Position numbers and translations under genes: made by a program. Source: Actinopolymorpha pittospori (GTDB lineage Bacteria; Actinomycetota; Actinomycetes; Propionibacteriales; Actinopolymorphaceae). Taken from it: a DNA stretch of 64,000 nt. Of this stretch, positions 51,629 through 61,128 are shown in pieces (position 1 is the first letter of the stretch; each line of letters starts with the position of its first letter). Location of the stretch: the NCBI RefSeq assembly GCF_014873875.1, contig NZ_JADBEM010000001.1:6324001-6388000 (forward strand). The letters are read 5' to 3'. The notes under the pieces were generated by a model. That model ran no database searches. It saw only the letters and a program-made list of their open reading frames with translations, and was not told where the DNA came from.

Positions 51629-53173
51629 TCAGCTCCCCTGTTCCATGGGCGGTGTCCGCCTTCTCGTGAGTGTCGTCAGCGACAGGACGAGGTAGAGCAC
51701 CAGCCCGGCGGCGATTCCGACCGCCCAGCTGTAGTCGTATAACGGCCTCAACACCGGGATGAGGCCATCGGCGGGAAAGGGACCCCTGCCGGGCAGGGAG
51801 TACGCGCCACCGACAGCGAGCAGGGACCCGACCAACGTGGCGAGCACGGCCCGCCAGTTCCAGCCCGCGGCGTACCAGTAGCGCCCACCGGGCCGGTAGA
51901 GCGCGGCGAGGTCGAGCCGGGTGCGCGACACCAGCCAGTAGCCGGCGACCAGCACGCCCGCGACCGAGGCGAGCACACCGCCGTAGAAGCCGAGCCAGGC
52001 GAAGATGTAGACGTTCGGGTCCGAGATCAACCGCCACGGCTGGATCAGGACACCGATCACGCCGGTGAGCAGGCCGGCCGTGCGGAAGTTGAGCCAGCGG
52101 GGGAGGGCGTTGGAGAAGTCGTAGGACGGGCTCACCACGTTGGCCGCGACGTTGGCCGACATGGTGGCGAGGATCGCCATCACCAGCCCGACGGTCACGA
52201 CCAGCGGATGCTCGAACTGCCTGGCCACCTCCACCGGATCCCAGATCGCCTTGCCGTACAACACGATCGTCCCCGAGGTGATGATGATCGAGACGATGGA
52301 GATGAACGCCATCGTGGTCGGCAGGCCGAGTACCTGTCCGAGCACTTGCTGGCGCTGGCCCGCTCCGAACCGCGTGAAGTCCGGCATGTTCAGCGACAGC
52401 GTTGCCCAGAAGGCGATCATGCCCATCAGGGCCGGCCAGAAGACCGCCCAGAACGATGGGCCCCAGCCCAGCCGGGAAGGCTCGGCGAAGATCGGACCGA
52501 ACCCGCCCGCGCGGGTCACGACGTAGACCAGCAACGCCAGGAACGCGACGGTCACCAGCGGGGCGGCCCAGTTCTCGAACCTGCGCAGGGCCTCGATCCC
52601 GCGGGCGATCAGGATCATCTGGACCAGCCAGAAGAACGCGAAGCTCAGCCACATCGTCCACGGTTGACCGAGGAGGGTCGCGGCGGCGCTCCAACTCGGT
52701 CCGAGGAGCTTCCCGGCGATCACGAAGATGGCCTGCCCGCCGATCCAGGTCTGGATCCCGAACCAGCCGCAGGCGATGAAGGCCCGCAGCAGGGCCGGCA
52801 GGTTGGCACCTCGCACGCCGTAGAACGCGCGAGCGAAGACGGGGAAGGGAATGCCGTACTTCGTTCCGGCGTGGCTGTTCAACAGCATCGGGGCGAGCAC
52901 GATGACGTTGGCGACCGTGATGGTGAGGAACGCCTGGAGCCAGTTCATCCCGATCGCGACCAACCCGGACGCGAGGAGATAGCTCGGGATGTTGTGCGCC
53001 ATACCCATCCACAGTGCCGCGTAGTTGTACGTCGTCCACTGCCGGCGTTCGACCGTCGTCGGTGCCAACTCGGCGTTGGCGTACCTGCTGCCCGCGATCA
53101 CCGCGGCGTCGCGGAGCTCAACCCTCCCGTCGGGGTGGACCACCTGGTCCTGCGGAGCCGTCGTCTGAGTCAT
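51629..53173 (-). CDS. NCS1 family nucleobase/hydantoin:cation symporter
   Basis: A 514-residue permease with about 12 helices and the NCS1 pattern NYAALWMGMAHNIPSYLLAS and TLSLNMPDFTRFG. It resembles Mhp1/allantoin/uracil permeases and would bring hydantoins, uracil or allantoin into the cell for the enzymes downstream. It is the first gene of the operon. Its ATG is 31 bases from the divergent DUF2267 start, so the promoters must overlap. Confidence 0.92.
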   Translation of the reverse strand: MTQTTAPQDQVVHPDGRVELRDAAVIAGSRYANAELAPTTVERRQWTTYNYAALWMGMAHNIPSYLLASGLVAIGMNWLQAFLTITVANVIVLAPMLLNSHAGTKYGIPFPVFARAFYGVRGANLPALLRAFIACGWFGIQTWIGGQAIFVIAGKLLGPSWSAAATLLGQPWTMWLSFAFFWLVQMILIARGIEALRRFENWAAPLVTVAFLALLVYVVTRAGGFGPIFAEPSRLGWGPSFWAVFWPALMGMIAFWATLSLNMPDFTRFGAGQRQQVLGQVLGLPTTMAFISIVSIIITSGTIVLYGKAIWDPVEVARQFEHPLVVTVGLVMAILATMSANVAANVVSPSYDFSNALPRWLNFRTAGLLTGVIGVLIQPWRLISDPNVYIFAWLGFYGGVLASVAGVLVAGYWLVSRTRLDLAALYRPGGRYWYAAGWNWRAVLATLVGSLLAVGGAYSLPGRGPFPADGLIPVLRPLYDYSWAVGIAAGLVLYLVLSLTTLTRRRTPPMEQGS

Positions 53174-53204
53174 CCCTCACCCTTGGGCCGCGGCGCGTAG
53201 AGTC

Positions 53205-54002
53205 GTGAGCGACACCGCACCACAGACGGAAGCGATTCCCATGGACTATGAGCGGTTTCTCACCGTCGTGGGCGCTGCGGGCGGACTTGATCGGGACGGG
53301 GCCGAGCGCGCCACGACCGCGACGCTGGCGACACTGGCCGAGCGGATCTCGCCGGAGAAGTCCGGTGAGCTGCTCGCGGCACTCCCGCCGGAGCTGGGTT
53401 CGGCACTGCGTACCGAGAGCCCCGCGGAGCGGTTCGACGTCGACGAGTTCCTGCGCAGGGTCGCCACCAGGGAGCAGGGTGGCCCGGTGTTGGCCGAACG
53501 CGACGCGGGCGCGGTCTTCGAGGCGCTGTCACAGGCCCTTCCCGAGCCTCAGTACGCCGGTCTGGTGCGTCACCTGACCCGCGACTTCGCCTACCTCCAG
53601 CCAGGCAGGCCGGAGATCGTGCCGGAGGTGGAGTTCGTCGCCAAGGTGGCCGGGCTGGCCGGGCTGGACACCGACGCTGGACGTCGCGCGGTCGACGCGG
53701 TTCTCGAGACGCTCGCCGAGCGCGTCGCCGCGGGCGAGGTCAACGACCTGGTCGGACGGCTCCCGGCTGCCCTGCACGAACCCTTGCGTCGTGGGCGGTC
53801 GCACAATCCGGGACCTGGGCGGCGGATGTCGCCCGAGGAGTTCGTCGTCCGCGTCGCCGAACGCGACGGCGTCCCGCTCGAACAGGCTCTCACCCACACG
53901 CGCGCCGTCTGTGTCGTCCTTCGGGAGTCGGTGCGGGAGGACTTCTTCGACGCCAGCATGAGGCTCCCCGCCGATCACGCCGTGCTCTGGCAGTCTCCCT
54001 GA
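53205..54002 (+). CDS. Double DUF2267 protein
   Basis: A 265-residue protein with two DUF2267 repeats: YERFLTVVGAAGGLDRDGAE to RFDVDEFLRRVA, and VEFVAKVAGLAGLDTDAGRR to RRMSPEEFVVRVA. These repeats are acidic helical bundles of unknown function. GTG 53205 is the first start; ATG 53241 (MDYERF) is equally possible. It is divergent from the hydantoin operon and ends at a strong terminator. Confidence 0.8.
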   Translation: MSDTAPQTEAIPMDYERFLTVVGAAGGLDRDGAERATTATLATLAERISPEKSGELLAALPPELGSALRTESPAERFDVDEFLRRVATREQGGPVLAERDAGAVFEALSQALPEPQYAGLVRHLTRDFAYLQPGRPEIVPEVEFVAKVAGLAGLDTDAGRRAVDAVLETLAERVAAGEVNDLVGRLPAALHEPLRRGRSHNPGPGRRMSPEEFVVRVAERDGVPLEQALTHTRAVCVVLRESVREDFFDASMRLPADHAVLWQSP

Positions 54003-54018
54003 GAGACCGGCAGCCGTC

Positions 54019-54063
54019 GAGACGGTCCCATGGCCGGACTTCTTCCGGTCATGGGGCCGTCTC
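54019..54063. terminator. Strong bidirectional hairpin terminator
   Basis: GAGACGG, CCCATG and CCGGA pair with TCCGG, CATGGG and CCGTCTC across a short loop, giving a long stem with a few bulges. It sits between the convergent DUF2267 and DUF981-like genes. Confidence 0.75.
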
Positions 54064-54077
54064 GCGTCGGTGTCAGC

Positions 54078-54785
54078 TCACCAACGGAAGTCCGGTCCGT
54101 CGTTCTGGAGGTTCACGAGCATGCCGGTGTGCGTGTAGTAGTTGAGCGCGCTGAACCCCGCGAACGCCAGACCGGCGATCGTCCAGCACCAGTAGAGCGT
54201 CAGCCACGCCGTCCGGTTTCCCTCGATGGCGCGTGGGAAGAGCAGGCACCCAAGGGCGGCCGGCGCGTACATCACCACGGCGAAGAAGAGGTTCTCGACG
54301 ATCGGGTGGGCGTTCAGCAGTCCGCTGAGGGGTTCCTCGGTCGGTGCCGAGCTCACGATGTCGAAGCGGATGACCGCGATCGTGCACACGACGAGGACGA
54401 TGCCCAACCAGAAGACGATGCGGGACACGGGAACGAGGACGTCCCGGAGCCTCTCCACGTCCAGTGACCCGCCGGCGGCGGCGCGGCCGAGGAACAACGC
54501 GGCGGCCAGAAGGAGCACGCCGAGCAGGAAGGACGGCTCACCGAAGGGGATGTTGATGTAAGGCTTCGCCTTGGCCAGTGGCCAGGTCAGCGTCATCATC
54601 CCGCCGAGAACGGTGAGGACGATGCCGAGAACGCCGAACGTCGCCGCCCATCCGGCAGGGCTGACCGGTCGTCGACCCAACCAGAGTGCTGGAGGATTCT
54701 CGCCGGCGATTCGAGCCCACAGGCGTGGTACCACGAGAAGAGCGACTCCCGCTGCGACGCCCATCAAAGTGTTGTACATGATCAC
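54078..54785 (-). CDS. DUF981-like multi-pass membrane protein
   Basis: A 235-residue protein with about six or seven hydrophobic helices (TLMGVAAGVALLVVP, WAATFGVLGIVLTVLGG, LLGVLLLAAALFLG, and more). WPLAKAKPYINIPFGEPSFL matches the DUF981 family. Function unknown. GTG 54785 has AGGAGG ten bases upstream; the ATG at 54779 is six bases further. Confidence 0.75.
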   Translation of the reverse strand: MIMYNTLMGVAAGVALLVVPRLWARIAGENPPALWLGRRPVSPAGWAATFGVLGIVLTVLGGMMTLTWPLAKAKPYINIPFGEPSFLLGVLLLAAALFLGRAAAGGSLDVERLRDVLVPVSRIVFWLGIVLVVCTIAVIRFDIVSSAPTEEPLSGLLNAHPIVENLFFAVVMYAPAALGCLLFPRAIEGNRTAWLTLYWCWTIAGLAFAGFSALNYYTHTGMLVNLQNDGPDFRW

Positions 54786-55275
54786 GGCTCGGCAACCTCC
54801 TGGTCACGGCCTCAACGCATGTGAGTCATTCGGAATTCATGCCCTCGAAGATCATCTGCGAGGGCGTCAAGATCGTATAGACGGCCGATACCGGAAAAAG
54901 GACCGCGATGATGAACATCGGAGAGCGCCGAGATGTCGGAAATTCGGCCGTCGGAATCGTGCGGTCAGGGCGGGGAAACAGCGCGGCCCGACCCGGCGGT
55001 CCGGGCCAGCGCCCTTCGATCTCCTCCGGCGGCGGCATCGATCGAACCCCGGGTCCGCGCGGTGGGTGTCGGCGGCGCACCGACGTTCCGGGTGGCGTCC
55101 GAGGTCCCCGGGGACACTCCGCGCAGCCTCGCCGGAGGGGCGGCGACGAAGCCGAGGGAAGGGGCCGGTCGGACGGGCGGAGACGCCCGGAGCGGCCCCG
55201 GTCAGACCCCGCGTGCCGGTGCCCGACGGATATCCAGGTGTCGGAGTTGGCGGCGTTGCCTATCCTTGCGACCGT
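54786..55275. other. Intergenic region upstream of hrpA
   Basis: 490 bases between the divergent DUF981-like and hrpA genes. Open frames here have no recognisable protein character and are GC-driven. The promoter for hrpA should lie in the right part; no clear boxes or regulatory RNA are seen. Confidence 0.4.
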
Positions 55276-58200
55276 ATGGATACGCCGTCCCGATCGCCGC
55301 TCGCGCACCTGCAGGCTCGCCTACCGGAGCTGATGCACCTCGACCGGCGCCGTCTGCAACGCCGGATCGACGGCCTTCGCAAGCGGCGCAAACCGGCTGA
55401 CCAGCAGGTCATCGACCAGATCGCCGCCGACATCGACGCCGCCGAGCAACGCCTGGCCGCGCGGCGTGCGAACGTACCCACGATCAGCTACCCCGAGGCG
55501 CTGCCGGTCAGCCAGAAGAAGGACGACATCCTCGCGGCGATCCGCGACCACCAGGTGGTGATCGTCGCTGGTGAGACCGGCTCGGGCAAGACCACCCAGC
55601 TGCCCAAGATCTGCCTCGAGCTCGGGCGCGGGATCCACGGGATGATCGGTCACACGCAGCCACGTCGGCTCGCGGCGAGGACCGTCGCGGAGCGGATCGC
55701 CGAGGAGCTCGACACCCCGCTCGGCGGGGCGGTCGGGTGGAAGGTGCGTTTCACCGACAAGGTCGGCGACGACAGCCTGGTCAAGCTGATGACCGACGGC
55801 ATCCTGCTCGCGGAGATCCAGAGCGACCGGATGCTGCGGCAGTACGACACCCTCATCATCGACGAGGCGCACGAGCGCAGCCTCAACATCGACTTCATCC
55901 TCGGCTACGTCAAACAGCTGCTTCCGCGCCGACCCGACCTGAAGGTCGTCATCACCTCGGCCACCATCGACCCGGAGCGGTTCTCCCGGCACTTCGGCGA
56001 CGCACCCATCGTGGAGGTCTCCGGTCGCACCTATCCCGTCGAGGTCCGCTACCGGCCGATCGTCGAGGACGCGGAGGACCGCGACCGGGACCAGATCCAG
56101 GCCATCTGCGACGCGGTGGACGAGCTCGGCCTCGAGGGGCCGGACGACATCCTCGTCTTCCTGAGTGGCGAGCGTGAGATCCGCGACACCGCAGACGCTC
56201 TGACCAGGCAGAACCTCCCTCGCACCGAGGTCGTACCCCTCTACGCACGGCTGTCGGCGGCGGAGCAGCACAAGGTGTTCCAGCGGCACACGGGACGCCG
56301 GATCGTGCTCGCGACGAACGTCGCGGAGACCTCACTCACCGTGCCCGGCATCAAGTACGTCATCGACCCCGGGACCGCCCGCATCTCCCGCTACAGCCAG
56401 CGGCTCAAGGTGCAGCGGCTGCCGATCGAGGCGATCTCGCAGGCCTCGGCCAACCAGCGCAAGGGCCGCTGCGGCCGCACGTCCGACGGCATCTGCATCC
56501 GGCTGTACTCCGAGGACGACTTCCTCACCCGACCGGAGTACACCGACCCGGAGATCCTGCGGACCAACCTCGCCTCGGTCATCCTCGCGATGACCGCGGC
56601 CGGGCTGGGTGACCTGGCGGCCTTCCCGTTCATCGACCCGCCGGACGGACGCAACATCAAGGCCGGCGTCCAGCTCCTCGAAGAGCTCGGCGCGCTCACC
56701 TCTGGTACCGCCGACGGCACGAGCACCGACGGCACGAGCACCGACGGCACGAGCACCGACGGCGCCGAGGGCACCGACGGCGCCGCTGGGCCGGGTGACG
56801 AGCCGGCCGAGCCGCGAGTGGCCCGGGGGGCACGCGACTCGGGCCGACGAGGCGCCGAGCGTCAGCGGCTCACCCCGGTGGGGCGCACCCTCTCCCAGCT
56901 CCCGCTCGACCCGCGTCTTGCCCGGATGGTGGTCGAGGCCGACCGGAACGGCTGCGCGCGCGAGGTCATGGTCATCGCCGCCGCGCTGTCGATCCAGGAC
57001 CCTCGTGAGCGTCCGACCGGAAAGGAACAGGCGGCGACCGAGAAACACGCCCGGTTCGTCGACAAGACCTCCGACTTTCTCACCTATCTGAATCTGTGGA
57101 ACTACCTGCGAGAAAAGCAGCAGGAGCTCTCCTCGAACCAGTTCCGCAAGCTCTGTAAGACCGAATTCCTGAACTATCTTCGGGTCCGTGAGTGGCAGGA
57201 CATCGAAGGGCAACTCCGCCAGGTCGCACGCTCGGTCGGTATCACCGTCAGCCCGCGCGGTGGAGATCTCGATTCGCAGGCCATTCACATCTCCGTTCTC
57301 GCCGGTCTGCTCTCCCATATCGGCCTCAAGGACAGCGAGAAGAAGAAGGACGAGGGCGCTACGCGTCCGGTCCGTAGGTCGGCGCACGAATACCAGGGAG
57401 CCCGGGGCGCTCGGTTCGCGGTGTTCCCGGGCTCGGCGTTGTTCAAGAACCCGCCGCAGTGGGTGATGGCAGCCGAGCTCGTCGAGACCTCGCGCCTGTG
57501 GGCCCGCATCGTCGCCCGGATCGACCCGGCCTGGGCGGAGTCGCTCGCCGAGCACCTGGTCAAGCGCAGCTACAGCGAGCCGCACTGGTCGAAGAAGCAG
57601 GGTGCGGTGCTCGCCTACGAGAAGGTCACGCTGTACGGCGTACCCCTCGTCGCGCAGCGGCTGGTCAACTACAGCCGCATCGACCCCGAGCTGTCCCGTG
57701 AGCTGTTCATCCGGCACGGCCTGGTGGAAGGCGACTGGGAGACCCGGCACGAGTTCTTCCACGACAACCGCGCCCTGCTCGACGAGGTGGAGGACCTCGA
57801 GCATCGGGCCCGCCGCCGGGACATCCTCGTCGACGACCAGACCCTCTTCGACTTCTACGACCAGCGGGTCGGCCAGGAGGTCGTGTCGGGCGCCCACTTC
57901 GACAGCTGGTGGAAGAAGGAACGACGGCTTCATCCCGACCTGCTCAACTTCTCCGCGTCGATGCTGGTCAACGATTCGGCCGGGGACGTGAGTGAGGCCG
58001 ACTACCCCGACTACTGGGACCAGGCCGGCGCCAGGTTGAGGCTGACCTACCAGTTCGAGCCGGGCACCGACGCCGACGGCGTGACCGTGCACATCCCGCT
58101 GCCCATCCTGAACCAGCTGCGTGCCGACACCTTCGACTGGCAGATTCCCGGCCTGCGGCAGGAACTCGTCACGGCGTTGATCCGGTCCCTGCCCAAGCCG

Positions 58201-59382
58201 GTGCGTCGTACCCTCGTGCCCGCCCCCGACTTCGCCGCTGCGGCCCTCGCGCGGATGGAGCCGCGGCAGCCCTTTCTCGACGCACTGGAGGCGGCGCTGC
58301 GCGAGCTCAGCGGCCTCGTGATACCCCGCGAGGCCTGGGCGCTGGACCGGATACCCGAACACCTGAAGGTCACCTTCCGCATCCTGGACGAGCGCGGCCG
58401 CACCCTCGCGGAGGGCAAGGACCTCGCCGCTTTGAAGGAGCGGCTGAAGACCAAGCTGAAGGTGACCCTCTCCGACGCCGCGAGTGGCATCGAACGCAAG
58501 GGGCTGACGACCTGGGACTTCGGTCAGGTGCCGCGGACGTTCGCGCGGGAACGTTCCGGGCTGTCCGTCCGCGCCTATCCGGCCCTGTCCGACGCGGGCG
58601 ACAGTGTGGCGATCCGGCTCTTTCCGTCCGAGGCCGACCAGCAGCGAGGTATGTGGGAGGGCACGCGCCGGCTGCTGCTGTTGAACCTCCCCTCACCGGT
58701 CAAGTACGTCCTCGACCGGCAGACCTACCAGGCGAAGCTGGCCCTCAGCAACAGCCCGCACGGAAGCGCGGCCGCGCTGTTCGACGACTGCCTGGCCTGC
58801 GCGGTCGACAAGCTGATGGCCGACAACGGCGGCCCGGTCTGGGACCAGGACGGCTACGCCCGGCTCTACGACGCCGTCCGGGCGGATCTGCACGACACGG
58901 TCGGGGACACCGTCGCCAGGGTCGCCGACGTTCTCGCCGTCGCCCACGAGCTCGACGGTCGGGTCCAACGGACGAGCAACCCGGCGGTTCTCCCGGCGCT
59001 GACCGACGTCAAGGCGCAGTTGGCGGCGCTCGTGTTCCCCGGCTTCGTCACGGCGACCGGTTGGGCTCGGTTGCCCGACCTGCTGCGCTACCTGCGTGCG
59101 ATCGAACGCCGCCTCGACAAGGTCGCTGCCGAGACCACGCGCGACGCCGAACGCATGCGCAAGGTCGAACAGGTCCAGGCCGCCTACGAGCAGGCGAGGG
59201 AACGCGTCGCCCGCGACGCCCGCGCCGAAGGTTCGCTCAGCGTCAGCGCCGAGGAGACTCTGCGGCAGATCCGATGGATGATCGAGGAGCTGCGGGTGAG
59301 CTACTTCGCGCAGGTCCTCGGTACGCCCGCACCGATCTCCGACAAGCGGATCCTGAAGGCGATCGAGCAACTCACCGGCTGA
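55276..59382 (+). CDS. hrpA: ATP-dependent RNA helicase HrpA (DEAH box)
   Basis: A 1368-residue DEAH-box helicase. Walker A GETGSGKT lies at 99-106 and DEAH at 196-199. SAT motif III (VITSATIDPERFSRHFG) and the RxGRxGR-type motif VI (NQRKGRCGRTSDGICIRLY) follow. Helicase-associated and OB-fold domains and the long HrpA-specific C-terminus fill the rest. It is ~70 residues longer than E. coli HrpA, partly through a Gly/Thr/Ser/Asp-rich insert near 475-525. HrpA unwinds mRNA and acts in RNA processing and rescue of stalled ribosomes. ATG 55276 opens the match. Convergent with the ComB-like gene. Confidence 0.95.
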   Translation: MDTPSRSPLAHLQARLPELMHLDRRRLQRRIDGLRKRRKPADQQVIDQIAADIDAAEQRLAARRANVPTISYPEALPVSQKKDDILAAIRDHQVVIVAGETGSGKTTQLPKICLELGRGIHGMIGHTQPRRLAARTVAERIAEELDTPLGGAVGWKVRFTDKVGDDSLVKLMTDGILLAEIQSDRMLRQYDTLIIDEAHERSLNIDFILGYVKQLLPRRPDLKVVITSATIDPERFSRHFGDAPIVEVSGRTYPVEVRYRPIVEDAEDRDRDQIQAICDAVDELGLEGPDDILVFLSGEREIRDTADALTRQNLPRTEVVPLYARLSAAEQHKVFQRHTGRRIVLATNVAETSLTVPGIKYVIDPGTARISRYSQRLKVQRLPIEAISQASANQRKGRCGRTSDGICIRLYSEDDFLTRPEYTDPEILRTNLASVILAMTAAGLGDLAAFPFIDPPDGRNIKAGVQLLEELGALTSGTADGTSTDGTSTDGTSTDGAEGTDGAAGPGDEPAEPRVARGARDSGRRGAERQRLTPVGRTLSQLPLDPRLARMVVEADRNGCAREVMVIAAALSIQDPRERPTGKEQAATEKHARFVDKTSDFLTYLNLWNYLREKQQELSSNQFRKLCKTEFLNYLRVREWQDIEGQLRQVARSVGITVSPRGGDLDSQAIHISVLAGLLSHIGLKDSEKKKDEGATRPVRRSAHEYQGARGARFAVFPGSALFKNPPQWVMAAELVETSRLWARIVARIDPAWAESLAEHLVKRSYSEPHWSKKQGAVLAYEKVTLYGVPLVAQRLVNYSRIDPELSRELFIRHGLVEGDWETRHEFFHDNRALLDEVEDLEHRARRRDILVDDQTLFDFYDQRVGQEVVSGAHFDSWWKKERRLHPDLLNFSASMLVNDSAGDVSEADYPDYWDQAGARLRLTYQFEPGTDADGVTVHIPLPILNQLRADTFDWQIPGLRQELVTALIRSLPKPVRRTLVPAPDFAAAALARMEPRQPFLDALEAALRELSGLVIPREAWALDRIPEHLKVTFRILDERGRTLAEGKDLAALKERLKTKLKVTLSDAASGIERKGLTTWDFGQVPRTFARERSGLSVRAYPALSDAGDSVAIRLFPSEADQQRGMWEGTRRLLLLNLPSPVKYVLDRQTYQAKLALSNSPHGSAAALFDDCLACAVDKLMADNGGPVWDQDGYARLYDAVRADLHDTVGDTVARVADVLAVAHELDGRVQRTSNPAVLPALTDVKAQLAALVFPGFVTATGWARLPDLLRYLRAIERRLDKVAAETTRDAERMRKVEQVQAAYEQARERVARDARAEGSLSVSAEETLRQIRWMIEELRVSYFAQVLGTPAPISDKRILKAIEQLTG
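56716..56760 (+). repeat. Three 15-bp tandem repeats inside hrpA
   Basis: GGCACGAGCACCGAC occurs three times in a row and encodes GTSTD each time. It falls in a low-complexity insert of hrpA between conserved domains, so copy-number change would keep the frame. Confidence 0.9.
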
Positions 59383-59428
59383 CCGGCGCCCGAGCCACCC
59401 AGGCCCCGGCTCCTCAGGCCCGGGCTCC

Positions 59429-60226
59429 TCAGGCCAGGGCGTCGGCCACGTCGGTGAACACCCCGTCGACCAGTGCCGGGACGACCCCGCTGGCGTCGAT
59501 CTCGACCGCGATGGCCACGTCGTCCGCGAAGCCGGTCGAGGTCAGCTCCCGTCCGGACGAACAGGCCCGTACGGCCGCCGCAGGGTCACCGGCCGCGAAG
59601 ACCGCCCTTGCGGACGCTGCCTCCGCCGACAGCGGCCCCGCGCCCGCGCGGAGAAGTGCGGCGATGACGGCTCCGGCGCCGAGCAGGTCCTCCAGCGCCG
59701 GCCGCAAGCTCCCGTCGGGCCAGTGCTCGCCGGCCGGGATCACGCAGACCGGGCGTCGCGGTCTTCCGAAGCCCTGCGCGACGAGCCAACGGGCCACCGC
59801 CGTCGCGTTCCGCAGGCAGCCCGCGACCACCCCGGCACCGCGTTCGACGGCCGCCGCGGCGATCGCGGAACCGTTGGGCGAGGGGAGGACCAGGCGAGGG
59901 GTGAAGGGCGCGCGGCGCAACGCGGCGGGTGAGAGCGACCACGGCGACGCGGGGGTCACGGCGCGGCGCCCCACCGCGAGTGCGGCGTCGTGCTCCGCGG
60001 CGTGGCCAGCCGCGCGCTCGTCCCGCCAGCGAAACGGGATCACCCGCGTCCCGGCCTCGGCGACGACGGACACCGAGGTCGTGAAGGAGAGGACGTCGAC
60101 GACGACCATGAAGCCACCCACGCCGGCCAGTCGCAGCGCACCCGTGGGTCCCCATTCCATCCGCACACCGGTGCTTTCCTGACTCCACCAGTGCTGTTCA
60201 CCCACGCTGGCCTGCGCTCCGTCCAT
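59429..60226 (-). CDS. 2-phosphosulfolactate phosphatase (ComB)-like protein
   Basis: A 265-residue protein of the ComB family. Conserved segments are VVVDVLSFTTSVSVVAEAG, LVLPSPNGSAIAAAAVERGA and VCVIPAGEHWPDGSLRPALE. ComB hydrolyses 2-phosphosulfolactate in coenzyme M biosynthesis, but actinobacterial homologues occur without that pathway, so the true substrate is uncertain. ATG 60226 is the likely start. It is divergent from the secreted peptidase gene. Confidence 0.85.
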   Translation of the reverse strand: MDGAQASVGEQHWWSQESTGVRMEWGPTGALRLAGVGGFMVVVDVLSFTTSVSVVAEAGTRVIPFRWRDERAAGHAAEHDAALAVGRRAVTPASPWSLSPAALRRAPFTPRLVLPSPNGSAIAAAAVERGAGVVAGCLRNATAVARWLVAQGFGRPRRPVCVIPAGEHWPDGSLRPALEDLLGAGAVIAALLRAGAGPLSAEAASARAVFAAGDPAAAVRACSSGRELTSTGFADDVAIAVEIDASGVVPALVDGVFTDVADALA

Positions 60227-60342
60227 GAGCGCGACTCTCGCACAGCCGAGTGGGCAGCAAGCTGCCAGCTCCGTTGACCGGGCGTCTCCCACGCCTCGAC
60301 AGTGAGGCGGCTGCGACCCCACAACCCGATCGGGAGGCACCC

Positions 60343-61079
60343 ATGGTGCGGAGACGAGTTCTGGTGATGTTCGCGAGTCTGGTCATGCTGGCGGCGACGG
60401 CCGTGGTCGTCGGCGCGCCACCCACTCCGGCGTACGCCGACGGCTGCTACACGTGGAGCCGCACGCTCCGCCAGGGCATGTCCGGAGCCGACGTGACACA
60501 GCTGCAGATCCGCGTCGCGGGCTGGCCCGGAAACCGCAACCAACTGACGCTCGACGGCGACTACGGCCCGCAGACTGCGGCGGCCGTGCGGCGGTTCCAG
60601 GCGGCCTACGGCCTGGCGCAGGACGGCGTCGCGGGTCCTGCGACGCTCGCCAAGATCTACGCCCTCAGGACGACGACTGCACGCCGATCCACTTCTCCTA
60701 CGCCGAACTCAACAGGTGCAACAGCACCTGGGCCGGCGGCGCCGTCTCGGCGAGCACAGCACGGACCAACGCACTCCGGACGATGTGGAAGCTCGAGGCG
60801 CTGCGTCGTGCCCTCGGCGACCACCCGCTGACCGTGACGTCCGGGTTCCGCAGCCGCGCCTGCAACAGCGCGGTGGGCGGTGCCTCGAACAGCCGGCACC
60901 TCTACGGTGACGCGGCCGATGTGGTCTCCGGTTCTGCCTCCCTGTGTCGCATCGTGCAGGAAGCACGCAACCACGGTTTCGGCGGACTCTTCGGACCCGG
61001 CTATCCCGACCACGACGACCACATCCACACCGACGGCCGCTCGGGTTTCGGGTGGGACGCGCCCAACTGCGGCGTCTGA
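60343..61079 (+). pseudogene. Secreted PG-binding/M15-type peptidase with frameshift
   Basis: Two frames together encode one protein. From ATG 60343 (GGGAGG upstream) a signal peptide (VLVMFASLVMLAATAVVV, cleaved near AYA) leads into a PG_binding_1 domain (LRQGMSGADVTQLQIRVAGW to GVAGPATLAKIYAL). Near 60666 one base is missing and the frame shifts. The other frame continues DDDCTPIHFSYAELNRCNST and a D-Ala-D-Ala carboxypeptidase-like M15 domain with SGFRSRACN, SRHLYGDAAD and HDDHIHTD, including the zinc ligands. One added base would restore a ~245-residue enzyme. It may be a sequencing error or a fresh mutation. Confidence 0.82.
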
Positions 61080-61128
61080 GGCCCAGGCCCAGCCGAACAC
61101 TCGCGGGTGGGCCCGTCGACACATCCGG

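Noticed and set aside
54786..55275. Several open frames before hrpA that could extend it by 235 codons
   Set aside because: They are Arg/Pro/Gly-rich without homology, and the HrpA match begins at ATG 55276.
56332..58362. 676-codon reverse-strand frame inside hrpA
   Set aside because: A shadow of hrpA codon bias, with no recognisable domain; the forward strand holds a full helicase.
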